Shown here piece by piece: positions 26,676 through 35,377 of a stretch of 64,000 nucleotides of DNA. The DNA lies in the NCBI RefSeq assembly GCF_001042905.1, contig NZ_JYLB01000001.1:434001-498000 (forward strand), given 5' to 3'. Below the pieces are notes generated by a model that saw nothing but the letters and a program-made list of their open reading frames with translations, did no database searches and was not told where the DNA came from. A program made the position numbers and the translations under genes. Each line of letters opens with the position of its first letter. The first letter of the stretch is position 1. Source of the stretch: Pseudomonas lini. Lineage in GTDB: Bacteria > Pseudomonadota > Gammaproteobacteria > Pseudomonadales > Pseudomonadaceae.

Positions 26676-29600
26676 TCAGGCTGCGGGTACGGATTGACTC
26701 AGCACTTGAGCTGTAATACTGGCTTGACCGATTTTTTCGCCCCGGTTGAACAGGTCGATATAGATGCGGTTGGTTTTGAACGGCTGATGTTGCGCGTCAA
26801 AACCGGCTTGCGGTGCCAATGACAGCGGACTGCTCCTGGGGATTGGCCGATCCAGGGTGAAACTCAAGGCCAGCAGGTTCATCGGGGTCTTGAGTGGAAT
26901 CCGCAGATAGCTGTGGGCAATCTGCATGTAGCACTGGCGGGCAACTTCGAGGAAATACACCATCGAATAGTGCTCGGGGTCGCCTTCCTGGAAGAAGTGC
27001 TCATCCGGCAGCTTGAGCGTGTCCACGCTCAAGCCCTGAGCGATGCCGCTCATGTCACTGACGATGACGTTTTCTTCTCTGGCCTTGTGCAGCAAGGCCT
27101 TGTCGCGGCAGCGAGTGGCCGTGAACTCGCCGGCGGGCAATGTCTCGAACGCCGAGCTGTAGGCCATCCCAAGGATGCAGGTGCACATCAGCTTTCCGGC
27201 CTGCATGACCTTCGCATTGAATACCTGGGGGTCTTCGCCGTGTTCCAGATGCAGATCAATCACACCCTGCTTTTGTACGTATTGCTGGAACTTGATAGTC
27301 AGGGTTTTGACATAGGCGACTCGTCCACTTAATGGTGGCATGGCGAGTTCAATCAGTTGCAACACACCCTCAAGCAATAAAATGCCGGGGATGTGATCAA
27401 GCGGGTGATCGAAGAAGTAAGGGTGCGCTTCATTCACCACAAGCTGGGCCTGCAGTGACTGAGGGCCTCGCTGGACGTTGGCGATCACGATGTTTTCCGG
27501 GCAACGTTGCCAGTGCGCCGGGCGCTGGACTTCAGCGCCACGGTGCAGGGTGAAAAGGCCCTCCATGGCGCGAACTCTGACACGCAGCCCTGCGAGGAGG
27601 GTGTTGGTCAGCATGTCGCTGAGTTGCAGCACGTCGACGCCGTCGTGTTGAGCCTCGCGGACAAGGCTGACAGGGCGAGCAGGCGCGATGACCTGCTGCA
27701 GTTCGTGGGGTGCCGAGTGAGCAAAGCGCAATGTGAAGGGATGCTTGATGGCAGGCGTGGTTTCGGCCGCCGCCGGGCTCCATTCCTGAAGCTTTTCAGT
27801 AAATAACCACATCACTGCCTTGCCGGCTTCGCGAACCTCGATCACCGTGTGAGCCGATGCACTCAACATCACCGCCAGCAGGGTTTCGATGCCGCTGGCT
27901 TCAGCCAGGAAGCCGGTAATCTCTTGCAGTGATCCGCTTGCATGAGTCGCATCAGGCTGCAGCTCGCAGACTTCAATGTTCTGGTAATGACCGCGCTCTT
28001 TGCCCAGCAGTTGGCAAGCCTCATCCAGCGAGTTCGCGGCATGGGCGAGGACCGCTGCGCGGATCACCAGCAAAGGTTTGTCGCTGGAATCCGGTTGATA
28101 AGGACGCAGCGCAATCAGCCCCAGTCCTTCACCTTGCACGGTCGCCGAGTGTCGGGCGCGTTCGATCTCGATTTCAGCACTGATAAAGCGTCCTGCACCG
28201 AGCAAGAGAGTGGTTATGCCCTCCTTGAACCATTGCCGGGATGCCAGCAAGGTTTGCCAGAACAAACCCGGGGTGCCAACCAGTGTTTGATGGAAACCCT
28301 TGAAGTCAAAAATCTGCGCCGGGTAGCCGGACAACATATTCGGCAACATGGTTGCCACGTCCGTCACCTCCACGCCCGGTGGCATGCCTTGAGCCTGGCC
28401 GTAGAAGTTGTGAGCGCTGCTATACGCATTGCTGAAGCGTTCGCCACCCATGTTGCAGCACATGACCATCGCAGTGCCGGATGAGCCGGCCACACCCGAC
28501 GGCAAGCGTCGCAGTAAATGGTTGACGCGATCGGTGATCAACAGCTTGAACGGATCGACATGGGCCAGAGGCTTGGGGCCCATGCCGAAACCGTCGATGT
28601 CGATGACGCGATCCTGCGCCAGGAATTTTCCCAGTAAAGGCTGAGCTGGCGCAGCGGCGTAATCAACGAAGCGCCCATAAGGGAAAATGACGGAGGGTGC
28701 TGCTGGCTGATCGAGCTGTTGCTTGAATGACTGCAATGAGCAATGACTGCCAATCGCCGCTTCAGCCTCGACAATGGCCAGGTCCAGCATCAACACGCCG
28801 GGGGCGGCTAAAGGGACGGCCAGGGGGGCGGCAGGGTGGTTGTCGGGAATGTATTCATCCACCACCAGATGCGCATTGGCGCCGCCAAAACCAAAGCTGG
28901 AGATGCCTACCCGGATTGCCGACTGACGATCAGCAAGGGGTTGTACCTGCTCTGTGGCCAGTTGCAGGCAGGTCTCGTCGACTTTTGCGCTGGGACGGTA
29001 GTCGGGCTGAGGCGGAATACCTTTGTGACGCAAGATCATCAACGCCTTGGCGAGCGAAGCGCCTCCGGCGGCGGCCAGCGGGTGACCGATGACGGACTTG
29101 ATCGAACCGATGGTGATTTTTTTGTCGTCTGTGCGGTGGGGGGCAAAGAAGCTGTTCAATGAGCCCAGCTCTGTCGCATCACCCAGCGGTGTACCGGTGC
29201 CATGGGTCTCGATGTAATCCACATCATTGGGATCAAGACCGACATAGGCACGCTGGTAAGCCGTGTACTGGGCCTGTTTGCCAGGCGCAAACACTGAGCC
29301 TTCGGCGCCATCGGCGGAAAGTCCCAATGCCCGCAAAACGCCCAGTGGGCGGCGCTGCGCAATCAGCGCCTGGGATAGGGGTTCGACCAGAAAGGCGACT
29401 GCACATTCGCCCGGCACTATGCCGTCAGCGTCCTGGCCGAACGCCTGCATTTGGGCCCGGGAGGAAAAGGCGGTCAACTGCGAGAACCCCAGAAACAGCG
29501 CCGGTGGCAGCACGGTGTTCAGTGCCATGACAATCGCGTTATCCGCCTGTCCGCTATTGATCAGGGCCTTAGCCATATCGATTGCATAGGGGAACGAACT

Positions 29601-30122
29601 GCAGGCGGTGTCTACCGATAACGCCGGGCCACCGAAGGCAAAAGCTGCTGCCAGTTCAGCAACTTGTTCACCCGGCGTATAGCCTTGGAATGAATGGCCC
29701 CTTGGTGCATCGGCTTTTTCGGACATTCCTGTGACGAAATAACTCTCGTCACTCCAGGACGTCGCGACCACCAATGCGGTGCGTTCCTTGATCAGTGCCG
29801 AGCCTTGTCCGGCAAGCTGGGCGAGGAGAGTCTGGAGAACTTTCTTACCGATGGCGACCTGCCGTCCTTCATGCCTTGAAGGGATTGATAGGTCATCGGT
29901 CAGGCAAAAAGCACTGTCCAGGTAAACGCGATCCTTTTCTCCTGCCTTTGCTGAATAGATTGACGCCTTATTCAGTTCCCAGCGTGTCAGCATCGAATTG
30001 ACAGGAGCGATCTGTCCTTCGCAGAGCAAGTGCCAAAGCGCATCCGTTGACGGTGCCCCGGGAAACTCGCCAGCCATTGCGCTGAAGCAAAAATCGCCCT
30101 CTGTCGTTACCGCGCCACTCAT
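26676..30122 (-). CDS. KS-CLF-AfsA fusion: beta-ketoacyl synthase, chain-length-factor-like domain and A-factor-synthase hotdog domain
   Basis: The protein has 1148 residues. Residues 1-425 form a complete beta-ketoacyl synthase: Cys174 in DTACSS, His307 in THGTGT and His347 in GHPLAAAGG. Residues ~441-700 are KS-like but lack the active-site Cys; the equivalent position is in VGTPG (Pro618). This makes it chain-length-factor-like, as in PfaC and aromatic PKS pairs. Residues ~830-1140 are a double-hotdog region with the AfsA hallmark HPYFFDHPLDHIPGILLLEG (900-919) and a second half with EHYSMVYFLEVARQ. AfsA joins a beta-ketoacyl chain to dihydroxyacetone phosphate in gamma-butyrolactone synthesis. 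The ATG has AGGAG upstream, and the gene follows the ACP gene by 82 bp. No acyltransferase, KR or thioesterase domain is present. The function of the fusion is inferred. Confidence 0.85.
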   Translation of the reverse strand: MSGAVTTEGDFCFSAMAGEFPGAPSTDALWHLLCEGQIAPVNSMLTRWELNKASIYSAKAGEKDRVYLDSAFCLTDDLSIPSRHEGRQVAIGKKVLQTLLAQLAGQGSALIKERTALVVATSWSDESYFVTGMSEKADAPRGHSFQGYTPGEQVAELAAAFAFGGPALSVDTACSSFPYAIDMAKALINSGQADNAIVMALNTVLPPALFLGFSQLTAFSSRAQMQAFGQDADGIVPGECAVAFLVEPLSQALIAQRRPLGVLRALGLSADGAEGSVFAPGKQAQYTAYQRAYVGLDPNDVDYIETHGTGTPLGDATELGSLNSFFAPHRTDDKKITIGSIKSVIGHPLAAAGGASLAKALMILRHKGIPPQPDYRPSAKVDETCLQLATEQVQPLADRQSAIRVGISSFGFGGANAHLVVDEYIPDNHPAAPLAVPLAAPGVLMLDLAIVEAEAAIGSHCSLQSFKQQLDQPAAPSVIFPYGRFVDYAAAPAQPLLGKFLAQDRVIDIDGFGMGPKPLAHVDPFKLLITDRVNHLLRRLPSGVAGSSGTAMVMCCNMGGERFSNAYSSAHNFYGQAQGMPPGVEVTDVATMLPNMLSGYPAQIFDFKGFHQTLVGTPGLFWQTLLASRQWFKEGITTLLLGAGRFISAEIEIERARHSATVQGEGLGLIALRPYQPDSSDKPLLVIRAAVLAHAANSLDEACQLLGKERGHYQNIEVCELQPDATHASGSLQEITGFLAEASGIETLLAVMLSASAHTVIEVREAGKAVMWLFTEKLQEWSPAAAETTPAIKHPFTLRFAHSAPHELQQVIAPARPVSLVREAQHDGVDVLQLSDMLTNTLLAGLRVRVRAMEGLFTLHRGAEVQRPAHWQRCPENIVIANVQRGPQSLQAQLVVNEAHPYFFDHPLDHIPGILLLEGVLQLIELAMPPLSGRVAYVKTLTIKFQQYVQKQGVIDLHLEHGEDPQVFNAKVMQAGKLMCTCILGMAYSSAFETLPAGEFTATRCRDKALLHKAREENVIVSDMSGIAQGLSVDTLKLPDEHFFQEGDPEHYSMVYFLEVARQCYMQIAHSYLRIPLKTPMNLLALSFTLDRPIPRSSPLSLAPQAGFDAQHQPFKTNRIYIDLFNRGEKIGQASITAQVLSQSVPAA

Positions 30123-30204
30123 ACCCTATCTCCTGATTGCCAAATGCCGGGTGATCTGTTCGATCACCCGGATTCCATGCCATTTTTTTACCGCGGCTCA
30201 GTGC

Positions 30205-31290
30205 TCAGCTCAGTCTTGTCAGAAGCGACAAGGCGTCCTGCGGCGTACGACGCGACATCAGCGCTTCACCGGCAAACTCGCTGGCGGAACACTGTTGCGC
30301 CATTGATTGGCAGAGTGTTTCTCGGGCGAAACCGTTGAGCCCCAACTGTGCAAAGGGCGTCTCAATGTCGATCGACTGTGGCGCGTCCGGGATCAGGGGT
30401 GACAGGGAGTTGAAAAGCAGATCGCTTATCTGCCCTTGGGAGTCCGTTGTGGCAGGTGATTGCACTTCGGTGGAGAGTGTTGATGTCGACTCAGGGGTGG
30501 CCAGGGCGGCTTTAATAAGGGTGATTGTTTCCTGCGGGAACTTGGCGTTGGCCAGCTCAGTGCTGTTGGCCTTGAGTTGCGGCCACAATGCGACAACCGA
30601 CTCAAGGAAGTCCAGCTGCACCAGGGAGTCCAGGCCCAGGCTTTCGTAGCTTTGCTTTTGGTCGATCTGGTCAACCGTAAAACCGGTGATATTCGCCAGT
30701 TGCTCAAGTACCCATGCTTCGATATCCATGCCAGGCGCCTGCGGATTGGCTTCAAGCCGCGCCAGCAAGGCGGTAGGGGTGGGGGCATCAAAGAGCAGTG
30801 AGGTGAGCTCTTTCTTTTCCGGGAAGTGCTGGGCCAGGGATTCGAAAATATCGACCAACCCCAGAGAGTCGATGCCCAGACTCTCGAAACTTTGATCAAA
30901 GTCGATTTGTTCTTTTTTGAATCCAGTGACGGAGCTTATTTCGGCGCGCAACCATTGCCCGTAACTGAGTGCAGGTGTTTGTTCGGCAACGGGCGCCGCT
31001 GCCTGTATTACCGGGTTCGAGTGCACGGGTTCCAGCACCGGAAGGTTTTTATTGACGGGGGCTTCAATCCCGTGGGCATAAACGCCCTCGAGAACTTGTT
31101 GATGAGCATTGAAGTAATGTGCCGTGACAGATTCGGCCTGCTCCAGCAGACGCATCAATATTGATTCTTTTGCTACATTGGATTCGCAAAGTGAATCAAT
31201 GATCTTTTCTGAAAGAGAGAAATAGCTATGAGCTATTTTTCCATTGGACACGATGAATTCCTGCACAACATCGTTGAGTTGGAAGCGCAT
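30205..31290 (-). CDS. Multi-domain acyl carrier protein: two intact ACPs and one degenerate ACP
   Basis: The protein has 361 residues. After an N-terminal helical segment (1-75) and a Pro/Ala linker come ACP1 (about 110-180) with the phosphopantetheine serine S142 in LGIDSLG and ACP2 (about 188-262) with S222 in LGLDSLV. A third ACP-like domain (about 287-361) has its motif as LGLNGFA, with Gly320 in place of the serine, so it should not be loaded. Tandem ACPs are typical of iterative lipid and PUFA-type synthases and raise flux. AGGAG precedes the ATG by five bases. It should carry the chain for the KS-CLF-AfsA protein encoded next. Two active plus one dead carrier may reflect decay or a docking role. 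Confidence 0.9.
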   Translation of the reverse strand: MRFQLNDVVQEFIVSNGKIAHSYFSLSEKIIDSLCESNVAKESILMRLLEQAESVTAHYFNAHQQVLEGVYAHGIEAPVNKNLPVLEPVHSNPVIQAAAPVAEQTPALSYGQWLRAEISSVTGFKKEQIDFDQSFESLGIDSLGLVDIFESLAQHFPEKKELTSLLFDAPTPTALLARLEANPQAPGMDIEAWVLEQLANITGFTVDQIDQKQSYESLGLDSLVQLDFLESVVALWPQLKANSTELANAKFPQETITLIKAALATPESTSTLSTEVQSPATTDSQGQISDLLFNSLSPLIPDAPQSIDIETPFAQLGLNGFARETLCQSMAQQCSASEFAGEALMSRRTPQDALSLLTRLS

Positions 31291-31408
31291 GAGGTTCTCC
31301 TAACCAAAGTCGGTATATGTTTTCTATGAATAAGAAATCAAAAGTCATGGCCCACGGGTGGGCCTTGTGTAAATCAATGAACCAAACTGGCAGTAGCCAT
31401 ATAGAGAC

Positions 31409-33172
31409 TTAAAGTTGGAGTTGCACTGCGTCGATCTCGGAAGATGTTGTTTTTTTGGCGCCCTTGAGCAGCCCGGATCTTACGTTCAGATAAGTGAAGA
31501 GCGTCATTGCATCAGCCCCCTGGAAAGCGATGTAGCCATCAGGACGAATCAGCATCAACGTGCCCTCTTTGGCATGGTAACGCTTGTGCAACCGCCAATC
31601 GGGGTCCAGCAATGTCGAGTGCCAGGAAGGCAACTCGGTGCTATTCAGTGCATCAATAACGCAATAAGCCTTGATGCCCGGGTAGTCCTTCTCCACCGAC
31701 TCGGCCAGCGAGTAATAGCCCGGTAATAAAGGTGAAAACTGATCGGCGGCGCTAAAAATCAACAACGTGAACGTTCCGTGGAACAAGTCGATCAAGCGTT
31801 TTGGTGGCATGCCTTGCAGTTGCCACAACTCGACATCGGGAGCCAGTTGACCTGCGCGAGGCACAGAGGCCTGAAATTCGGGTTTCTTGCCTTTTTTGTT
31901 CCAGTTCTTGCGCTGCTTTTTCGTCAGCGATTCTTGAATGTAATCACTTTTGCCGTAGTGGTACTGATGACCGGAAATCATCGAGGGCAATTTGCGCTGA
32001 ACCTTGCGCCTGTTGCTCAGCAATGGCAGAACATTGTCGCGCAGCCAAACGAGGGCGCGATGCTTGACGGTAATCAGTCCGGTCAGTCGGTGTGCCGTGT
32101 TCTCGACTTCCAGGGCAACCGGGTAGCGCTCTTCGTTGTAGCTCTCCAGCAATGATGGGTCCGCCAGGCCCTGATCGACATAGGCCATTTTCCACGCCAG
32201 GTTATAGGCTTCGGAAACCCCCAGGTTCATCCATTGCCCACCGATCGGGCTGCCGATATGCGCCGAGTCGCCTACCAGAAACACGGAGCCTTGCTGCATT
32301 GACTGCACGCGGCGATGTTGAAAAGAGGCGATGGTGGTCGATGAAATATTGGACAGCGTCATCTTTTGCCCGCGTCCTTCGCACAACCGCTGAAAGTTCT
32401 CCAGACTCAAGGAAGGGCGCTCACCTTCTGGTGGCAGGTTGTAGGGCATCTCGATGAAAAGTCGATAACGGGATTGGTCGCTGATTGGCGCGACCGCCAC
32501 ATAACCGTCCTGTGCACCGAGGAAGAAAGCGCCTTCGTCCTTACTACCAGACCACTCGATATCGGCATCGGCGAGCATGAAGAATCGGTCGTAGGACGAT
32601 CCTTCGAAGGTCATATCAAGACGTTTTCTAATGTTGCTGCGAGCTCCGTCGCACGCGACCACCCAACGACTGGAAAAGGATTCGTCGCTGCCGTCCGCAT
32701 GATGAAGCGTCATCTGTACCGATCCCGGCTGGTTTTCTATATCGACCAGTTCGGTATTCCACTCAACATCTGCTCCCAACGTATTCAGTCGCTCGAGCAG
32801 AATCTTCTCTGTCTGCGGTTGTGGCAGGCTGAGGAGTAGGGGATAGGTAGCATCCAGGTTGGAGAAGTTGTAGTTCAGTACCCGTTTGGCGTTCGACTGC
32901 ACCGAAAACTGGTTGATAGTGAACCCGTCGCTGATGGCCTGATCGGCAACGCCCAGATCTCGAAAAATTTCCAGGGTTCTGGAGTGGATGGCCATCGCTT
33001 TGGTAGCGGTCGAGGGGCCGGCATTCTTTTCAATAATGCGAAAAGAGACGCCCCACTTTTTCAGCATGATTGCCAGGGACAGGCCAATAGGGCCGGCGCC
33101 TACGATCATAACTGTCGGGGTGTTACCGGGTTGCCTGAAGTGCTTGGGGGCCAAAGTGCTCAGCGTGTTCAT
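31409..33172 (-). CDS. FAD-dependent aromatic/polyketide hydroxylase (PHBH family)
   Basis: The 587-residue flavoprotein monooxygenase has the dinucleotide-binding GxGxxG in VMIVGAGPIGLSLAIML, the DG motif in WVVACDGARSNIRKRL and the second FAD motif in VFLVGDSAHIGSPIGGQWMNLG. A C-terminal thioredoxin-like domain (about 430-570) is seen in MhpA/PgaE-type enzymes. It hydroxylates a ring or enolised substrate using NAD(P)H and O2. It begins three bases after the HAD gene stop and precedes the ACP gene by 118 bp, so it is part of the operon and probably tailors its product. The GDSAHIGSP (instead of the common GDAAH) variant should not affect folding. Confidence 0.9.
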   Translation of the reverse strand: MNTLSTLAPKHFRQPGNTPTVMIVGAGPIGLSLAIMLKKWGVSFRIIEKNAGPSTATKAMAIHSRTLEIFRDLGVADQAISDGFTINQFSVQSNAKRVLNYNFSNLDATYPLLLSLPQPQTEKILLERLNTLGADVEWNTELVDIENQPGSVQMTLHHADGSDESFSSRWVVACDGARSNIRKRLDMTFEGSSYDRFFMLADADIEWSGSKDEGAFFLGAQDGYVAVAPISDQSRYRLFIEMPYNLPPEGERPSLSLENFQRLCEGRGQKMTLSNISSTTIASFQHRRVQSMQQGSVFLVGDSAHIGSPIGGQWMNLGVSEAYNLAWKMAYVDQGLADPSLLESYNEERYPVALEVENTAHRLTGLITVKHRALVWLRDNVLPLLSNRRKVQRKLPSMISGHQYHYGKSDYIQESLTKKQRKNWNKKGKKPEFQASVPRAGQLAPDVELWQLQGMPPKRLIDLFHGTFTLLIFSAADQFSPLLPGYYSLAESVEKDYPGIKAYCVIDALNSTELPSWHSTLLDPDWRLHKRYHAKEGTLMLIRPDGYIAFQGADAMTLFTYLNVRSGLLKGAKKTTSSEIDAVQLQL

Positions 33173-33175
33173 CTG

Positions 33176-33787
33176 TCAGTACCAGTTTCTGTAGAAGGGA
33201 GAGTTGGCAATGCCGAGAAGAGCATCGTCACCTGATGAATCTCCGTAGGCATAAATGTAAAAGTCATCAAGATTGCTCAGACAGCCTTTGAGCCGTGTGA
33301 CTTTTTCTCTCTCAACACAGTTGGTACCTGAGATCCCTCCGGTCAGTTTGTTCTTCGAAGTCGCCAGGCGGGTGCCGCAGATATAGTCAAAACCCGCTGC
33401 CTGACCCCAGGGAATCAGGTAGTTTTCCGGCGAATTGCTGACCAGCGCAGTGACATGTCCCATGGACTGATGCCATTGCAGCCGGCGCAGGGCCTCGGGC
33501 CTGAGCCAGAGCGGTAGCTGCTCGCTAATGAAATACTTGGCATGCTCGCGTTCTTGCTCTACTGACAGTCCGCCCAGATAACAGGCGATGAACGCCAGTC
33601 GGGCTTGCATCAACGGCGTGATGCCAAGGATCACACTGAGCATTTTGGGCAGCAGGGGAATGATCCTGAGCCAGAACGATTTGGTGCCCACGATAAAACG
33701 CATGTAGCGCCAGAACGTATGTCTGTCGGTCAATGTGCCGTCAAAGTCAAAAACGGCCAGTACCGGTTGTGTGCCATTAGCTTGCAT
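33176..33787 (-). CDS. HAD-superfamily phosphatase (subfamily IB)
   Basis: The 203-residue HAD hydrolase has motif I VFDFDGTLTD (nucleophile and acid Asp), a cap typical of the SerB/PGP-C IB branch, motif II VSNSPENYL and motif IV YGDSSGDDALL. It removes phosphate from a small molecule in the cytoplasm. Its start overlaps the AMP-ligase stop by 11 bases. In an AfsA-type pathway the condensation product carries a phosphate from dihydroxyacetone phosphate, and a phosphatase is required to remove it; this gene could fill that role. That is inference from context; phosphoserine or lipid phosphate substrates are equally open. Confidence 0.88.
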   Translation of the reverse strand: MQANGTQPVLAVFDFDGTLTDRHTFWRYMRFIVGTKSFWLRIIPLLPKMLSVILGITPLMQARLAFIACYLGGLSVEQEREHAKYFISEQLPLWLRPEALRRLQWHQSMGHVTALVSNSPENYLIPWGQAAGFDYICGTRLATSKNKLTGGISGTNCVEREKVTRLKGCLSNLDDFYIYAYGDSSGDDALLGIANSPFYRNWY

Positions 33788-35297
33788 GAATCTCTTCCTT
33801 GAGAGAGATGATCTCGATAGTTTTGGGCAACTTGAAGCCCGAGAGGTAGCGCGAGAGCAGGGTAGAGATAGCGCTCTGGGTCAGGCCGCCGCTCCCTTCA
33901 ACGCACAGGTGCAGTACGTTGACCTCCTTGTTGTCCGGGACGATGTAAGCTTTCGCGCGCACCACGTCCGGATGCTTCAGGGCAATGGATTCGATTTCCG
34001 TCAGGTCGACCATTTGCGCTTTGATCTTCGAGATTCGCAGGCGTTGGCAATAGAAGAACACATGTCCATCGTCGTCCCGCCAGACCAGATCCCCCGTGTG
34101 TAGCCAGCCATCACGGAAGAACCGGGCATTGGCGTCCTCTGCGTCGTTATAGCCGTCAATCACCATCGAGCCGCGAATCAGCAGTTCGCCAATACGTCCA
34201 GGTGCGACATCCCGCCCCTCGGCATCGATAACCCGCAGTTCTACGCCACTAATCGGTTGGCCCATGGCGCCGCGATGGACCTTGCCAATCGAGCTCTGGA
34301 CGATCACCGGCATGCTCTCGGTCAAACCATAGCCTTGCAGCACCGGATTGCAGCCCAGCAGCCTGCCCAGTTTCTCGGCTTCGTCCGCCGGTAAATGGCT
34401 GCCACCCGAATAAATCATCAGTTGTGGGTGCATCGGCAAAAGCGCGCCTTTGCGTTTGGCCAGTCGCGTATTGAAGTAGCGAATGACGTCGGGCACCAGG
34501 CAGGCAAAGGTGACCTTATGCTCAGACAAGACTTCTGCCAGATCCCTATTGAGCAGGGTGTTGGTCATTAGCAGGGTGGCGCCCACGCTCAATGGAAAAA
34601 CCATCATCACGGACAGTCCGAAGATGGCATACAGCGGCAGCGTCACCAGATGAACGGACCCGACGCCTTGAAGATGAAACTGCTCATGCAACCCATCGCT
34701 CGATTGCGTCAGGTCAAGGTAGCGGTGAGAAACGGCCAGAGGTTTACCGATGCCCCGATAGGTGAACTGTACCGAGACAATCGGATTACCTTCGGGCAAT
34801 AACAAGGGCTCGGTCTGTCGTGGAAGCCGAGAATCCGCCGTTGCGTTGTCGGGCAGGGGCGATGACGGCTCGCTTCCGGCGTTCAACACCAAGGAGTGAC
34901 GAACGCCGTAGGCAGGCTGAAATGTCTCGCTATGCTGTTCGAACAGCGTTTCGGTCGTCACGACCAGCGTCGGCCTGGCAAGGCTGATGACGCTGGTCAT
35001 TTCGAATGACGTCAGTTTGTAGTTGAGAATGACCGGAACCGCACCGCGCCCGATGATCGCCAGATAGTAAGCGATGAACTCCACCCCATTAGGTAGAACA
35101 AGCGCTACTTTGTCGCCCGGCAATACATCCAATGCTGTGAGGGTGCCATTGCACTCTTCAGCCTTTATTCGCAACTCGCGGTAAGTGACGGTATCTTCTT
35201 CCGCATCCAGATTTCGGATAGCAATGTGGTCGGGGAAAGACTTTGAAAAACCGACGAACCGATGCAGAAAACCTTCTTTATATGAAAGGCTTTTCAT
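33777..35297 (-). CDS. AMP-dependent acyl ligase homologue with degenerate catalytic motifs
   Basis: The 506-residue protein has the fold and most motifs of acyl-CoA/acyl-ACP synthetases: QGYGLTES (321-328), GELLIRG, WLHTGDL (about 398-404). The phosphate-binding loop, normally YTSGSTGxPKG, reads FTYRGIGKPLA (178-188), without the Ser/Thr-Gly run. The hinge is YCQRLRISKIK where GR-K-D is usual. The chain ends LPKTIEIISLKEEIHAS, before the A10 PKTxxGK lysine. Either it uses an altered mechanism, as some fatty acyl-AMP ligase relatives do, or it no longer adenylates. In the operon it would supply or hand over the starter acyl group to the ACP. The start has GAGAGG upstream. Confidence 0.8.
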   Translation of the reverse strand: MKSLSYKEGFLHRFVGFSKSFPDHIAIRNLDAEEDTVTYRELRIKAEECNGTLTALDVLPGDKVALVLPNGVEFIAYYLAIIGRGAVPVILNYKLTSFEMTSVISLARPTLVVTTETLFEQHSETFQPAYGVRHSLVLNAGSEPSSPLPDNATADSRLPRQTEPLLLPEGNPIVSVQFTYRGIGKPLAVSHRYLDLTQSSDGLHEQFHLQGVGSVHLVTLPLYAIFGLSVMMVFPLSVGATLLMTNTLLNRDLAEVLSEHKVTFACLVPDVIRYFNTRLAKRKGALLPMHPQLMIYSGGSHLPADEAEKLGRLLGCNPVLQGYGLTESMPVIVQSSIGKVHRGAMGQPISGVELRVIDAEGRDVAPGRIGELLIRGSMVIDGYNDAEDANARFFRDGWLHTGDLVWRDDDGHVFFYCQRLRISKIKAQMVDLTEIESIALKHPDVVRAKAYIVPDNKEVNVLHLCVEGSGGLTQSAISTLLSRYLSGFKLPKTIEIISLKEEIHAS

Positions 35298-35377
35298 TTA
35301 CCAACCTCTCTCAATCCTTGAATTTATGGTTAGACAAAAAAGTACTACAGAGGCAGGCTATATATGAATTGTTTCAA

